Position numbers and translations under genes: made by a program. DNA of 51,802 nucleotides from the NCBI GenBank assembly GCA_963661945.1, contig CAVLDP010000017.1:1-51802 (forward strand), read 5' to 3'. Within the stretch, counting starts at the first letter, position 1; each line of letters begins with the position of its first letter. This document shows positions 42,932-51,149 of the stretch, one piece after another. The notes under the pieces were generated by a model. It saw only the letters and a program-made list of their open reading frames with translations, searched no databases and had not been told where the DNA came from. This stretch comes from CAVLDP01 sp963661945 (GTDB taxonomy: Bacteria; Bacillota; Clostridia; Lachnospirales; Lachnospiraceae).

Positions 42932-43591
42932 CTATACCAATCCCAAATAAGTAACCTTCAAAATTCCATCCAGGCTCTCCAGCCATTCAAGAGATTCACG
43001 CGACAGTTCCTCATCACATTCAATTACCATAACAGCCTCACCGCCTCGACTCTTGCGATTAAGCTGGATTGTCGCAATATTAATCCCCATCTGGCCAATC
43101 ATCCCAGTGACTTCCGTCACATGCCCTGGCTGATCCAAGTTATGAACGATAAGCGTCGGCAGTTCTCCACTAAATCGTGCTGTAATGCCGTCCAGTTCAC
43201 AGACCTCAATTCGACCACCACCCAGAGAGGATGCGACCACTGTAAGTTCCTTGCCGCTCTCTCCAACAAGTATAAGCTTCACAGTATTGGGATGAACATC
43301 TCCAAGATCAATCCCGCTTATCTGAAATGCCAGGCCAGCCTCCTCTGCCAGTTCAAAGCTTCGCGGCAAGCGCATATCATCCACACCAAGCCCGATAAGT
43401 CCGCCCACAAGGGCCTTATCTGTTCCATGTCCCTTTCCCGTCATGTGAAATGAACCATGCAAGAAAATCTCCGCCTGCACAATCCGCTCACCCATCAACC
43501 GATTACAGACAAGTCCAATCTTCACAGCTCCAGCTGTATGCGAACTGGATGGCCCCACCATTACAGGCCCCACAATATCAAATAAATTCAT
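42932..43591 (-). CDS. sdaAB: L-serine dehydratase, beta subunit
   Basis: 219 residues: an N-terminal domain (VGPVMVGPSSSHTAGAVKIG) containing the serine-binding SSSHTAG motif, and a C-terminal ACT domain (about residues 148-219; HVTEVTGMIGQMGINIATIQLNRK) for regulation by serine. It matches the beta subunit of the clostridial two-chain enzyme. It leads the sdaAB-sdaAA operon. Confidence 0.95.
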   Translation of the reverse strand: MNLFDIVGPVMVGPSSSHTAGAVKIGLVCNRLMGERIVQAEIFLHGSFHMTGKGHGTDKALVGGLIGLGVDDMRLPRSFELAEEAGLAFQISGIDLGDVHPNTVKLILVGESGKELTVVASSLGGGRIEVCELDGITARFSGELPTLIVHNLDQPGHVTEVTGMIGQMGINIATIQLNRKSRGGEAVMVIECDEELSRESLEWLESLDGILKVTYLGLV

Positions 43592-43623
43592 AATATATAT
43601 TCTCCCAACAAAGTAAAAAGATG

Positions 43624-44439
43624 CTACAACCTCACAACCTTCTCAAGTAGTGAATAAAACTGCTCTAAGCATCCTATCTGCTCCGCGCCTTCTAACACCA
43701 TGGTAACTGCGTGTTCTAGGTGATTATACTTAATAAAGTCCTGCTTATAGTCTCCGATCAGCTTGCACATGGCAAGAAGGAAATTAAGACTATTATCTGA
43801 CACCCCGCCCGGGGTAAAACCTGCGTATAGAAGCACCTCGTCAATAAAGCCTGCCTGTCCAATCCTGGAGAGGCGAAGCGCATAATCATAATCCTCAAGT
43901 GCCGGATAAGAAGTATCAAAAAAGCCAGCCTTCTCTATTATCGATTTCCTCGCAATAAGGGCTGGACAAGGAACGAGATTACCGTAGAGCATCTGTCCAT
44001 AAATAGAACCATTCTTATTCTGCGTAGGAATCTCTTCATCCGGCAGTACTACGTACCGATTACCCCCAAAATCATACTGTATCTTATGATAGCAAAACAT
44101 AATTTCAGGGTCCTTCTGAAAAACCTCTATCTGCTTCGCAATCTTCTCCGGATGCCAGATATCATCAGAGTCCTGAAATGCAATATATTCTCCCGTCGCC
44201 CGTGAAATGCCAGCATTTCTGGCACTTGACACACCATTATTTGTATCCTGGCGTATATAGCAGATTCTCGAATCAGTGTAGGATGAAATCAATTCATATG
44301 TCTCGTCCGTAGAACCGTCATCCACAATAATAATTTCCAGATTGGAATAGGTCTGATTCAGAACGCTCTCGAGCGACCCTCTAATAATATGGGCACGATT
44401 GTAGGTTGGCAGAATAACGCTTACCAGGGCTTCCTTCAT
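43624..44439 (-). CDS. Family 2 glycosyltransferase
   Basis: A 271-residue GT-A enzyme. Motifs: VILPTYNRAHII at the N-terminus, EIIIVDDGSTDET (about residues 34-46), the metal-binding/nucleotide motif FQDSDDIW (DxD, about 93-100), and PALEDYDYALRLSRIG for acceptor/catalytic Asp. No membrane segments, so it is a cytoplasmic transferase working on membrane-linked acceptors. GAGGAAATGAAAAT precedes the ATG. It is divergent from the next GT2/methyltransferase gene, with a TATAAT-containing spacer between them. Confidence 0.9.
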   Translation of the reverse strand: MKEALVSVILPTYNRAHIIRGSLESVLNQTYSNLEIIIVDDGSTDETYELISSYTDSRICYIRQDTNNGVSSARNAGISRATGEYIAFQDSDDIWHPEKIAKQIEVFQKDPEIMFCYHKIQYDFGGNRYVVLPDEEIPTQNKNGSIYGQMLYGNLVPCPALIARKSIIEKAGFFDTSYPALEDYDYALRLSRIGQAGFIDEVLLYAGFTPGGVSDNSLNFLLAMCKLIGDYKQDFIKYNHLEHAVTMVLEGAEQIGCLEQFYSLLEKVVRL

Positions 44440-44513
44440 ATTTTCATTTCCTCTCTTCCTATGCTATTATAATAACATCGAGTAAGGAATTAAACCAGCA
44501 GGAGACACCACAA

Positions 44514-46163
44514 ATGACAAAGGATTACCAGGCTATATTACTGGCAGACGAATGCCGCAAAGCAAATAACAGAATAGGCACATTTCAAAACATCAAGAAT
44601 GGTCTTACCTATAATTACAAGAATTACGAATTATATTTCATGCTTGGTGAGTATTACCTGGACGAAAATCCCATCAAGGCTTATTTATGCTTCGAAAATG
44701 CCGCCTTCTTCTGCAGCGATCCAGATGACAAATCTTTTATCCTTGAATCCATGAACCAGTTGGAGGCTCAGGGAATCAAGCCGCCTAAGGTGTCTATTGT
44801 TATCCTGTCCTACAATGCCAAGGACCACATGCGGCTTTGCTTAGAAAGTCTTCGAAGGACCGTATCTCCAGAAGTTTGTGAAATTATTGTCATTGATAAT
44901 GCATCCACCGACGGCGTAACCGATTATCTGAAGGAACAGACAGATATCACCTTAATCTGTAATGATGAGAATGTTGGCTTTCCAGCAGGATGCAACCAAG
45001 GAATTGCGGCATCCTGCCCTGAGAATGACATCTTCCTTCTCAACAACGACACCATCGTAACAGACAATGCCCTCTTCTATCTTCGTATGGGATTATATGA
45101 AGATGGAACAATTGGTGGAACAGGGAGTGTGAGCAATAACATCTCCAACAACCAACAGATCGAGATAAGTTACAATACGCCTGGCGAGTCCATGAAATAT
45201 GCCCTGGATCATAATGTCCCAATGGAGCATCCATATGAAGAAAAGCTACAGCTTATGGGGTTTGCCATGCTCCTAAAGAGAACTGTCTTAGATGAGGTTG
45301 GACTTCTGGACGAGCGCTTCAGCCCAGGTAATTACGAGGACAATGATCTCTCCCTTAGAATTATCGATGCAGGGTACAAGCTCCTCCTATGTCGCAATTC
45401 CTTCATCCTTCATTTTGGCTCTACCGGCTTCGGCAAGGACCCTAAGAAATACAATGAGCTATTACTGACAAATTCCAATAAATTCAAGGACAAATGGGGT
45501 TTTGATATTAACTACTACGGAAACATTCGCTTGGATGTCACCTCCCTTATCGACAATGCCCCCGACTCCCATATCAATGTACTCGAGGTCGGATGCGGCA
45601 TGGGCACCACCCTTGGCCATATAAGAAATACATACCCAAACTCTACCATCCATGGCATCGAACTCATGCCAAGAATTGCTGAGTTTGCCAACAAATATAT
45701 AGGAGATGTCATCTGCGGCAATATTGAATCTCTAGAATTGCCTTATGAAAACAATCAATTCGATTACATTATTTTCGCGGATGTTCTGGAGCATCTCGTC
45801 GATCCAGAGGCAGTCCTGCTTAAGATGAGAGAATACCTTAAGCCTTCTGGCTACATCCTAACCTCTCTTCCTAATATCATGCACTATTCTGTGATTCTTG
45901 ACTTGCTAAGGGGCAATTTCACATATCAAAGCTGCGGCATACTTGATCGAACCCACCTCAAATTCTTCACCTACAATGAGATAGTGAAGTTATTTGAACG
46001 TCTTGGGTATCGCATCGAAGTAATAAAATACAACCCTTTCGAAGCAGTTCTGACAGAAGAAGATCAGCAGCTTCTCGATCAGCTGACAGCTCTTCCAGGC
46101 CTGGCAGATCCAGCTCAATTTCATGCATATCAATATTTAGTAAAGGCACAGGTACAAAAATAA
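44514..46163 (+). CDS. Glycosyltransferase-methyltransferase fusion
   Basis: 549 residues in three parts. The N-terminal ~90 are helical and TPR-like (GLTYNYKNYELYFMLGEYYL...KAYLCFENAAFF). A GT2 domain spans about 95-300 (KVSIVILSYNAKDHM, EIIVIDNASTDGVTDYL, DIFLLNNDT, GNYEDNDLSLRI). A class I methyltransferase occupies about 345-549 (NVLEVGCGMGTTLGHI, then IIFADVLEHLVDP, then LKPSGYILTSLPN). Fusing sugar transfer to O-methylation is known for surface glycan assembly or capping. TATAAT at 44468-44473. It is followed two bases later by the PIN-like gene. Confidence 0.9.
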   Translation: MTKDYQAILLADECRKANNRIGTFQNIKNGLTYNYKNYELYFMLGEYYLDENPIKAYLCFENAAFFCSDPDDKSFILESMNQLEAQGIKPPKVSIVILSYNAKDHMRLCLESLRRTVSPEVCEIIVIDNASTDGVTDYLKEQTDITLICNDENVGFPAGCNQGIAASCPENDIFLLNNDTIVTDNALFYLRMGLYEDGTIGGTGSVSNNISNNQQIEISYNTPGESMKYALDHNVPMEHPYEEKLQLMGFAMLLKRTVLDEVGLLDERFSPGNYEDNDLSLRIIDAGYKLLLCRNSFILHFGSTGFGKDPKKYNELLLTNSNKFKDKWGFDINYYGNIRLDVTSLIDNAPDSHINVLEVGCGMGTTLGHIRNTYPNSTIHGIELMPRIAEFANKYIGDVICGNIESLELPYENNQFDYIIFADVLEHLVDPEAVLLKMREYLKPSGYILTSLPNIMHYSVILDLLRGNFTYQSCGILDRTHLKFFTYNEIVKLFERLGYRIEVIKYNPFEAVLTEEDQQLLDQLTALPGLADPAQFHAYQYLVKAQVQK

Positions 46164-46165
46164 TT

Positions 46166-46957
46166 ATGAAGCACTATCTCATCGACAGCGAAAATGTAAA
46201 TGATAACTGGCTTATGCTGCTCGAATTTGTAGAGCCTGATGACGAAATCATCGTATTCTATACCAAGAATTCCCCTCATATGTCCTACTCGTCCGTAATC
46301 AAGCTCATTCAATATGATCGACCTATCAAGTTCGAGGAATGTCACGAAGGAAATAACGGCCTGGACTTCCAACTGGTCTCCTATCTTGGATACCTGATGA
46401 AGACGGATACGGACAAGAATTCCGAATTCATTATTATGAGTAATGATACAGGTTTTGATGCTGCCGTCAGCTTTTGGAAGGACCGCAATTTCCCTGTAAA
46501 TAGAATCAATGTAAATTACTGCAAATCCATGCTTAAGAAGCAGCCAGAATCCACATCTTCTACCCAGGTTGAAGATGCCATTCCAGCGGAGGTAAACACC
46601 CTCATCAACTGTATTGGCTTATCAAATCTGACAGCCATTCACGAGACCTTAGTCCACATCTACGGTCAGTCCCAGGGCCAGACCATCTACAAGACGATTA
46701 AGGACAAATCTTATCCTTTCTCCGAGCTGAATCTTGCGCGGATTGATAAGGTGAACCAGTTTTCTGACATTATATTTTCGCATAGTAATCTATCAAGTCC
46801 TGAGAACTTCGTGGACTTCCTGGAGAAGAACAAGGGCAAGGCCAAGAACCTAAACGGAATACGTTCCGCAATTGTAAAAGCCTACGGTGAAGGAAATGGC
46901 ATGAAATACTATAGCCTGTTCAAGCCATATTTCAAGATTATATCCGCATTCAAATAA
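46166..46957 (+). CDS. PIN-like domain protein
   Basis: 263 residues. The N-terminal ~125 have the acidic pattern of a PIN-like nuclease fold (PIN_7-like): MKHYLIDSENVNDNW, GNNGLDFQLVSYLGYL and MSNDTGFDAAVSFW, with conserved Asp/Glu (about residues 7, 9, 71, 94, 98). The C-terminal ~100 residues are helical, possibly RNA-binding or an antitoxin-like region; KYYSLFKPYFKI closes the protein. It is translationally close (two bases) to the glycosyltransferase fusion but not functionally related in any obvious way. No antitoxin-like gene is next to it. RNase activity is inferred. Confidence 0.75.
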   Translation: MKHYLIDSENVNDNWLMLLEFVEPDDEIIVFYTKNSPHMSYSSVIKLIQYDRPIKFEECHEGNNGLDFQLVSYLGYLMKTDTDKNSEFIIMSNDTGFDAAVSFWKDRNFPVNRINVNYCKSMLKKQPESTSSTQVEDAIPAEVNTLINCIGLSNLTAIHETLVHIYGQSQGQTIYKTIKDKSYPFSELNLARIDKVNQFSDIIFSHSNLSSPENFVDFLEKNKGKAKNLNGIRSAIVKAYGEGNGMKYYSLFKPYFKIISAFK

Positions 46958-46983
46958 ATGACTCATACGAAGGACCGAAGGCC

Positions 46984-48324
46984 ATGCACAATTCCAAATC
47001 ACTTACCAGTGGCACTCCATGGAAGCTTCTTCTTGAATTTTCCATCCCGATCTTAATCGGACAGATTTTCCAGCTTCTCTACAGCCTATTCGATACGAAG
47101 ATTGTCGGCGCTGTATTAGGCGAGACTGCATTATCTGCAGTTGGAAGCATCTCTACCCTCTACAATCTACTCACCACTTTTGCAAATGGGCTTACCATGG
47201 GTTTCTCTATCCTCATAGCCTTTCATTATGGTGCCAAGAATTACGAGAAGGTTAAGACGCTATTTGCATGCTCAATAACACTCTCCCTCCTTCTAACACT
47301 TATCCTAATCCTATTATGCAGTGCCTTCCTCTCTCCGATTATGGTCTTTCTAAATATTCCAAACGACCAGCTGCCAATGGCCAGGGATTATATTCTGGTC
47401 CTTATTATCGGACTAGTTGTAACAAGTGCCTACAACCTCTGTGCCAATGCACTTCGTGCTATTGGGGATTCGTTCACGCCACTCATTTACCTGATTATTG
47501 CCTCTCTTCTCAATGTGATTATGGATATTCTCTTTGTGAAATATTTCACATGGGGAGTTGCCGGAGCGGCTTATGCAACCGTCCTGGCCCAGCTTGTGTC
47601 CGTGCTTCTGTGCATACTCCACATCAAAAGAAAATTCCCTCTTCTTCACGTAAAGAGGGAACACTTCATTCTCGAGAGATTCTCTACCATAGAGATGTTA
47701 AAAAATGGCCTCGCCATGGGTCTCATGGGAAGCCTGGTTGGACTTGGAACCTTTATTCTCCAATCTGCCATCAATACACTTGGCACAGAACTTATTGTTG
47801 CTCACACCGCGGCTCGCAAGGTCTGCGAGATCATGATGCTGCCAACGTCCGTTTTGAGTTTCGCAATCACAACCTTTGCCAGCCAGAATAATGGTGCCGG
47901 CCGCATAGATCGCGTGCGAGAAGGCTTGAAATCCGTCTTACTTATCGGTCTGATCTGGTCGATTCTCACAATCCTTCTGATGTTCGGCTTCTCCAGACAA
48001 TTAGTCTCATTTCTATCTTCATCGACAAATGAGACCATACTCTACTGGGGTTCCCTCTATCTGAAGTTCGACCTCTCTCTCTTAATGGTCTGTCATGTCA
48101 TCTGTGTCCTTCGCAACATGCTGCAGGGACTTGGTCACCGTATCGCGCCCATTGTATCCAGCAGCATCGAGCTACTTGGCAAGGTCATCTTCGCCTATAC
48201 TCTCGTTCCATCATTTGGTTACTGGGGCGTTATCTTAATTGAGCCAATCACATGGGTTGCCATGGTAATTCCTCTAATTATCAAGGCTGTTCCTTCTCTT
48301 CGCCTCGAATCACACTCTTCATAA
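46984..48324 (+). CDS. MATE-family exporter 2
   Basis: 446 residues, about twelve membrane segments. First bundle: FSIPILIGQIFQLLYSLFDTKIVGAVLGETALSAVGS; second bundle: EMLKNGLAMGLMGSLVGLGTFILQSAINTLG. This is the DinF/NorM-type MATE layout. Only distantly like the other MATE at 30011-31402. GAAGG precedes the ATG 27 bases after the PIN-like gene. Its 3' end overlaps the convergent GGDEF gene by 44 bases, which is common in compact genomes and could create antisense overlap. Confidence 0.9.
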   Translation: MHNSKSLTSGTPWKLLLEFSIPILIGQIFQLLYSLFDTKIVGAVLGETALSAVGSISTLYNLLTTFANGLTMGFSILIAFHYGAKNYEKVKTLFACSITLSLLLTLILILLCSAFLSPIMVFLNIPNDQLPMARDYILVLIIGLVVTSAYNLCANALRAIGDSFTPLIYLIIASLLNVIMDILFVKYFTWGVAGAAYATVLAQLVSVLLCILHIKRKFPLLHVKREHFILERFSTIEMLKNGLAMGLMGSLVGLGTFILQSAINTLGTELIVAHTAARKVCEIMMLPTSVLSFAITTFASQNNGAGRIDRVREGLKSVLLIGLIWSILTILLMFGFSRQLVSFLSSSTNETILYWGSLYLKFDLSLLMVCHVICVLRNMLQGLGHRIAPIVSSSIELLGKVIFAYTLVPSFGYWGVILIEPITWVAMVIPLIIKAVPSLRLESHSS

Positions 48325-49468
48325 GGCCGTGATAATGACCCTTATCGCGGTACATCTCCTCATCCGCAAGAACCAGGAGTTCTTCTGCAGTGAGCCCCTC
48401 CGCCTTCGTCGTTGCCGCAGTACCGAAACTTACCGATAGCCGGTAGAGACAGTCCGGCTTCTCATTTCTCTCACGAAGTTCAAGATCTAATTTCATAATC
48501 TCTGTCTCAATATCCCCATCCAATGGGCGAACCGATATCAGTACAAATTCATCTCCGCCAAATCTTGCCAGAAAATCATCCGTATCCCCTACTACCCTGC
48601 GCAAAATATCTGCAAACTCAACCAGAGCTCGATCGCCTTCCTTATGGCCAAAGGTGTCATTAATCTGCTTAAAATAATTCAAATCCAAAATCGTATAGAA
48701 GAGGCGCTCATTTTCCTTGAGAGTCGTAAGCTTCAGCTTCATATATTCCCCAAAGCGAATTCGATTATTCAGTCCTGTCAAGGCATCCGTCGAAATCAGA
48801 CTGCTCTGCCCGCTCATAAAGGCAATAAGGAGAGCAAAGGTTAGAGATGTCCATATGAGATTGGTCCCTTTTATAAAGAAGCGGCCAACCACACCGATCA
48901 TCGGAATAAAGACCATGCCGGCGAGCGCTATCGCTGACACATCCGTAATATAGCCATGTGCGAACCAATACAGGATGTAGAAAACCGCCGCAATAAGAAG
49001 CGCAATACTTATCAGTGCGTGAAGACTACGAAATGGTCCCTGCAAATAGATATTGTCACTAGTTATCGTAAAAATCCGCCCCGTAATCGGGCTCATCAAG
49101 GCCTCTATCGCAAAAGCATAAAAGGGCAAACAGACAAGCTGAAAGGAAAGATCCTTAATCGATGCCTTCGGATTCACAATAGTTCTTACATAAGCGAGAA
49201 AAAAATAAGGAATCGCAAGCGATGAGATGAAATAAATGATATTTGTCACCCAAAGAAGAACAAAAGAGATGGCAAAGCTCGTTCCGTCCAAGCAAACAGC
49301 CACGCTGTCGCAAATCATCGCAACCATCGTAACAATAAGCGTCATTCGATATAGAATCTCATTTGCAAATACTGCTCTCTTTCTTCGAACATTGCTATGA
49401 AGAAGCAGCAGAATCAGCATAGTAAAAACATTAATCTCAATATAATAAGGTAATGCATCCGGACTCAT
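48281..49468 (-). CDS. Membrane diguanylate cyclase (GGDEF)
   Basis: 395 residues. The N-terminal ~215 contain six or seven hydrophobic helices with no large outside loop, like the kinase at 9798-12365. A GGDEF domain fills the C-terminal ~165: DALTGLNNRIRFGEYM, LDLNYFKQINDTFGHKEGD and the intact active site FGGDEF (near residue 306). The RxxD inhibitory site is hard to place: DGDIETEIM lies after it, not before, so feedback control may be lacking. No EAL domain. It would make c-di-GMP in response to a membrane or lipid cue. Confidence 0.93.
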   Translation of the reverse strand: MSPDALPYYIEINVFTMLILLLLHSNVRRKRAVFANEILYRMTLIVTMVAMICDSVAVCLDGTSFAISFVLLWVTNIIYFISSLAIPYFFLAYVRTIVNPKASIKDLSFQLVCLPFYAFAIEALMSPITGRIFTITSDNIYLQGPFRSLHALISIALLIAAVFYILYWFAHGYITDVSAIALAGMVFIPMIGVVGRFFIKGTNLIWTSLTFALLIAFMSGQSSLISTDALTGLNNRIRFGEYMKLKLTTLKENERLFYTILDLNYFKQINDTFGHKEGDRALVEFADILRRVVGDTDDFLARFGGDEFVLISVRPLDGDIETEIMKLDLELRERNEKPDCLYRLSVSFGTAATTKAEGLTAEELLVLADEEMYRDKGHYHGLMKSVIRGEEKEQP

Positions 49469-49489
49469 AAGTTAGGCGTCCTCCTCTCC

Positions 49490-49840
49490 TTATTGAAGCT
49501 CCAGAAAGCCCTCCTCGAAGGCATCTGGATAACCAAAGGTAATCTCATCCTCATCAAATGTTACCACAAGTGTCCTATCCTTCGGGCAAATCTCCTTGAT
49601 CCGTCCAAGCCCCAAGTATTCATGTCGTACATTTACACCGACCTTAATTCTATCTAGATCAATCGTCAGATGTGGCAGCTCGTCTGCATCATCCATATCA
49701 CTTTCCTCGCCATCTTCTAGCGCTCCATCAAGGCCTTGGCCCGCCATATCAAGATAAATTGGTGCTTCCATCCGCCCCTCCAGGGACTCATTGAATCTAC
49801 GAAGCTCCTCACTATCAAATTCCTCAAATTGATTCTCCAT
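49490..49840 (-). CDS. Small protein with UvrD/PcrA-like C-terminal Tudor domain
   Basis: 116 residues. The N-terminal ~65 are acidic and probably disordered. The C-terminal ~50 (IKVGVNVRHEYLGLGRIKEI...LVVTFDEDEITFGYPDAFEEGFLEL) has the pattern of the Tudor-like domain found at the end of UvrD/PcrA helicases (VRHxxFGxGxV...LxVxF). Stand-alone copies are known, sometimes linked to transcription or repair machinery. The gene precedes the 146-residue membrane protein in the same direction with a six-base gap. Role unknown. Confidence 0.6.
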   Translation of the reverse strand: MENQFEEFDSEELRRFNESLEGRMEAPIYLDMAGQGLDGALEDGEESDMDDADELPHLTIDLDRIKVGVNVRHEYLGLGRIKEICPKDRTLVVTFDEDEITFGYPDAFEEGFLELQ

Positions 49841-49846
49841 ATTCTC

Positions 49847-50287
49847 TTATTCCTTTCGTTGCAAAACCTTGCAAAGCATCATGATAAGTCCAACAATCAC
49901 CAGCACACTGCCTAGAAGCCAGTACCCAAACATCCACCGGCTTGTCAGGTTCATGATTCTAAGCATGCCACCTGTAATCGCACCTGCAGTGAGCCAGATA
50001 ATTCCTCCCGAATAGACCTCAAGCGGATGTATCTTGTAGCGGAATTTAACTCTCTTCTTACGTGCCCATCTTGCCAGGATTTCCGCCAAGATTCCTCCAA
50101 ATAGTGGTATTAGAAATGAGCATATTAGGGAGTCGGTTTGAACTTTTGCGTTCTCTTGTGCGATATTCTGGGAAATGATGCCTGGTGCAAAGCTTTGAAC
50201 GAGCCATATTATAAAACATAATATAATACATGTTATGCTACCCAGGCCGTACCATTTTCTAATCCGTTTAATATCCGATATAGACAA
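49847..50287 (-). CDS. Small membrane protein, unknown
   Basis: 146 residues with about four hydrophobic segments (residues about 15-37, 52-72, 90-107, 118-140) and a positively charged loop (RWARKKRVKFRYKI). No family recognised. It overlaps the 3' end of the NAGPA gene by 20 bases, so it is translationally coupled to it. It could help anchor or secrete that protein, without direct evidence. Confidence 0.6.
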   Translation of the reverse strand: MSISDIKRIRKWYGLGSITCIILCFIIWLVQSFAPGIISQNIAQENAKVQTDSLICSFLIPLFGGILAEILARWARKKRVKFRYKIHPLEVYSGGIIWLTAGAITGGMLRIMNLTSRWMFGYWLLGSVLVIVGLIMMLCKVLQRKE

Positions 50288-51149
50288 TGTCGCTTACGCT
50301 CCTCTCCTTAATTTCCTTGCCACTTGTGGTTGGATGATTCACAACCTGTCCATTTAGAACCATGGTTGATGCACCGCCACCATCCAGGCAATATGCCGTC
50401 TCAATTCCCAGTTTCTCCAGAAATGATGCAAACTGATAGAGCGTCAGGCCTTCACTATCTGTTGTCCTGCCATCCGATACTGCAAAGATATAGTGTAAAT
50501 CATCTATTATCCCTATTGCAGTTCTCGCATCCACCTTTCTTGATTCCGCAGTTCCTCCAGTCTTATCTATCGTGACCTCTCCATCTACCACAAGAGCCGG
50601 ACCAAGAGAGAAGACCTGAGCAGCATTTCGATCAAGAAGTTCTTCGGCAGTTATTTCTTCCTCATCTATTATATCGAAGCCTCCGTCCTTATAAATTACT
50701 AAATCCTCTGAATTTCCTGCACTTTCAGATCGATAAAGCAGTCCATCTCTAATAACGTAACCGTTATCTCTAGATCCGTAAGAATCGCCATTAATCGCCA
50801 GTGCAGCTCCAACAGATGATGCGATCTCCGATGTCTTCCCCGTCATATTTCGTCCATAGGTATTCTTAGCAAATGCGCCCTTCAACAAATAAGGCTTCGT
50901 AAGCACTATATCTGCCACATAAACCGATGTGTCCTCTTCTCGATATTCTTCTACTTCTATATGAATATTATCATCTTCATAGCTAGTATTTGTTGTTGCA
51001 ATCGTCCCGCTTTCTATTACTTCCTCTTCAGTCTCTCCCTGCGAAGCCTCTTCCACTTTCTTGTTATAAAACGCATTCGCACAAATAATAGAACTATAGG
51101 TTAGCGCAAGCACAAGCGATACTATTGTAAATGTATGTCTCTTTACCAT
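50268..51149 (-). CDS. NAGPA-domain (phosphodiester glycosidase) exported protein
   Basis: 293 residues. N-terminal signal/anchor (HTFTIVSLVLALTYSSIICANAF), an acidic Glu-rich linker, then a NAGPA fold: YVADIVLTKPYLLKGAFA, ALAINGDSYGSRDNGYVIRDG, DARTAIGIIDDLHYIFAVSDGR and AYCLDGGGASTMVLNG at the C-terminus. NAGPA-like domains in Firmicutes cleave or bind 1-phospho-GlcNAc-type glycans (e.g. teichoic-acid related) at the cell surface. It heads the operon with the 146- and 116-residue genes. Its promoter is not obvious. Confidence 0.87.
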   Translation of the reverse strand: MVKRHTFTIVSLVLALTYSSIICANAFYNKKVEEASQGETEEEVIESGTIATTNTSYEDDNIHIEVEEYREEDTSVYVADIVLTKPYLLKGAFAKNTYGRNMTGKTSEIASSVGAALAINGDSYGSRDNGYVIRDGLLYRSESAGNSEDLVIYKDGGFDIIDEEEITAEELLDRNAAQVFSLGPALVVDGEVTIDKTGGTAESRKVDARTAIGIIDDLHYIFAVSDGRTTDSEGLTLYQFASFLEKLGIETAYCLDGGGASTMVLNGQVVNHPTTSGKEIKERSVSDIVYIGY

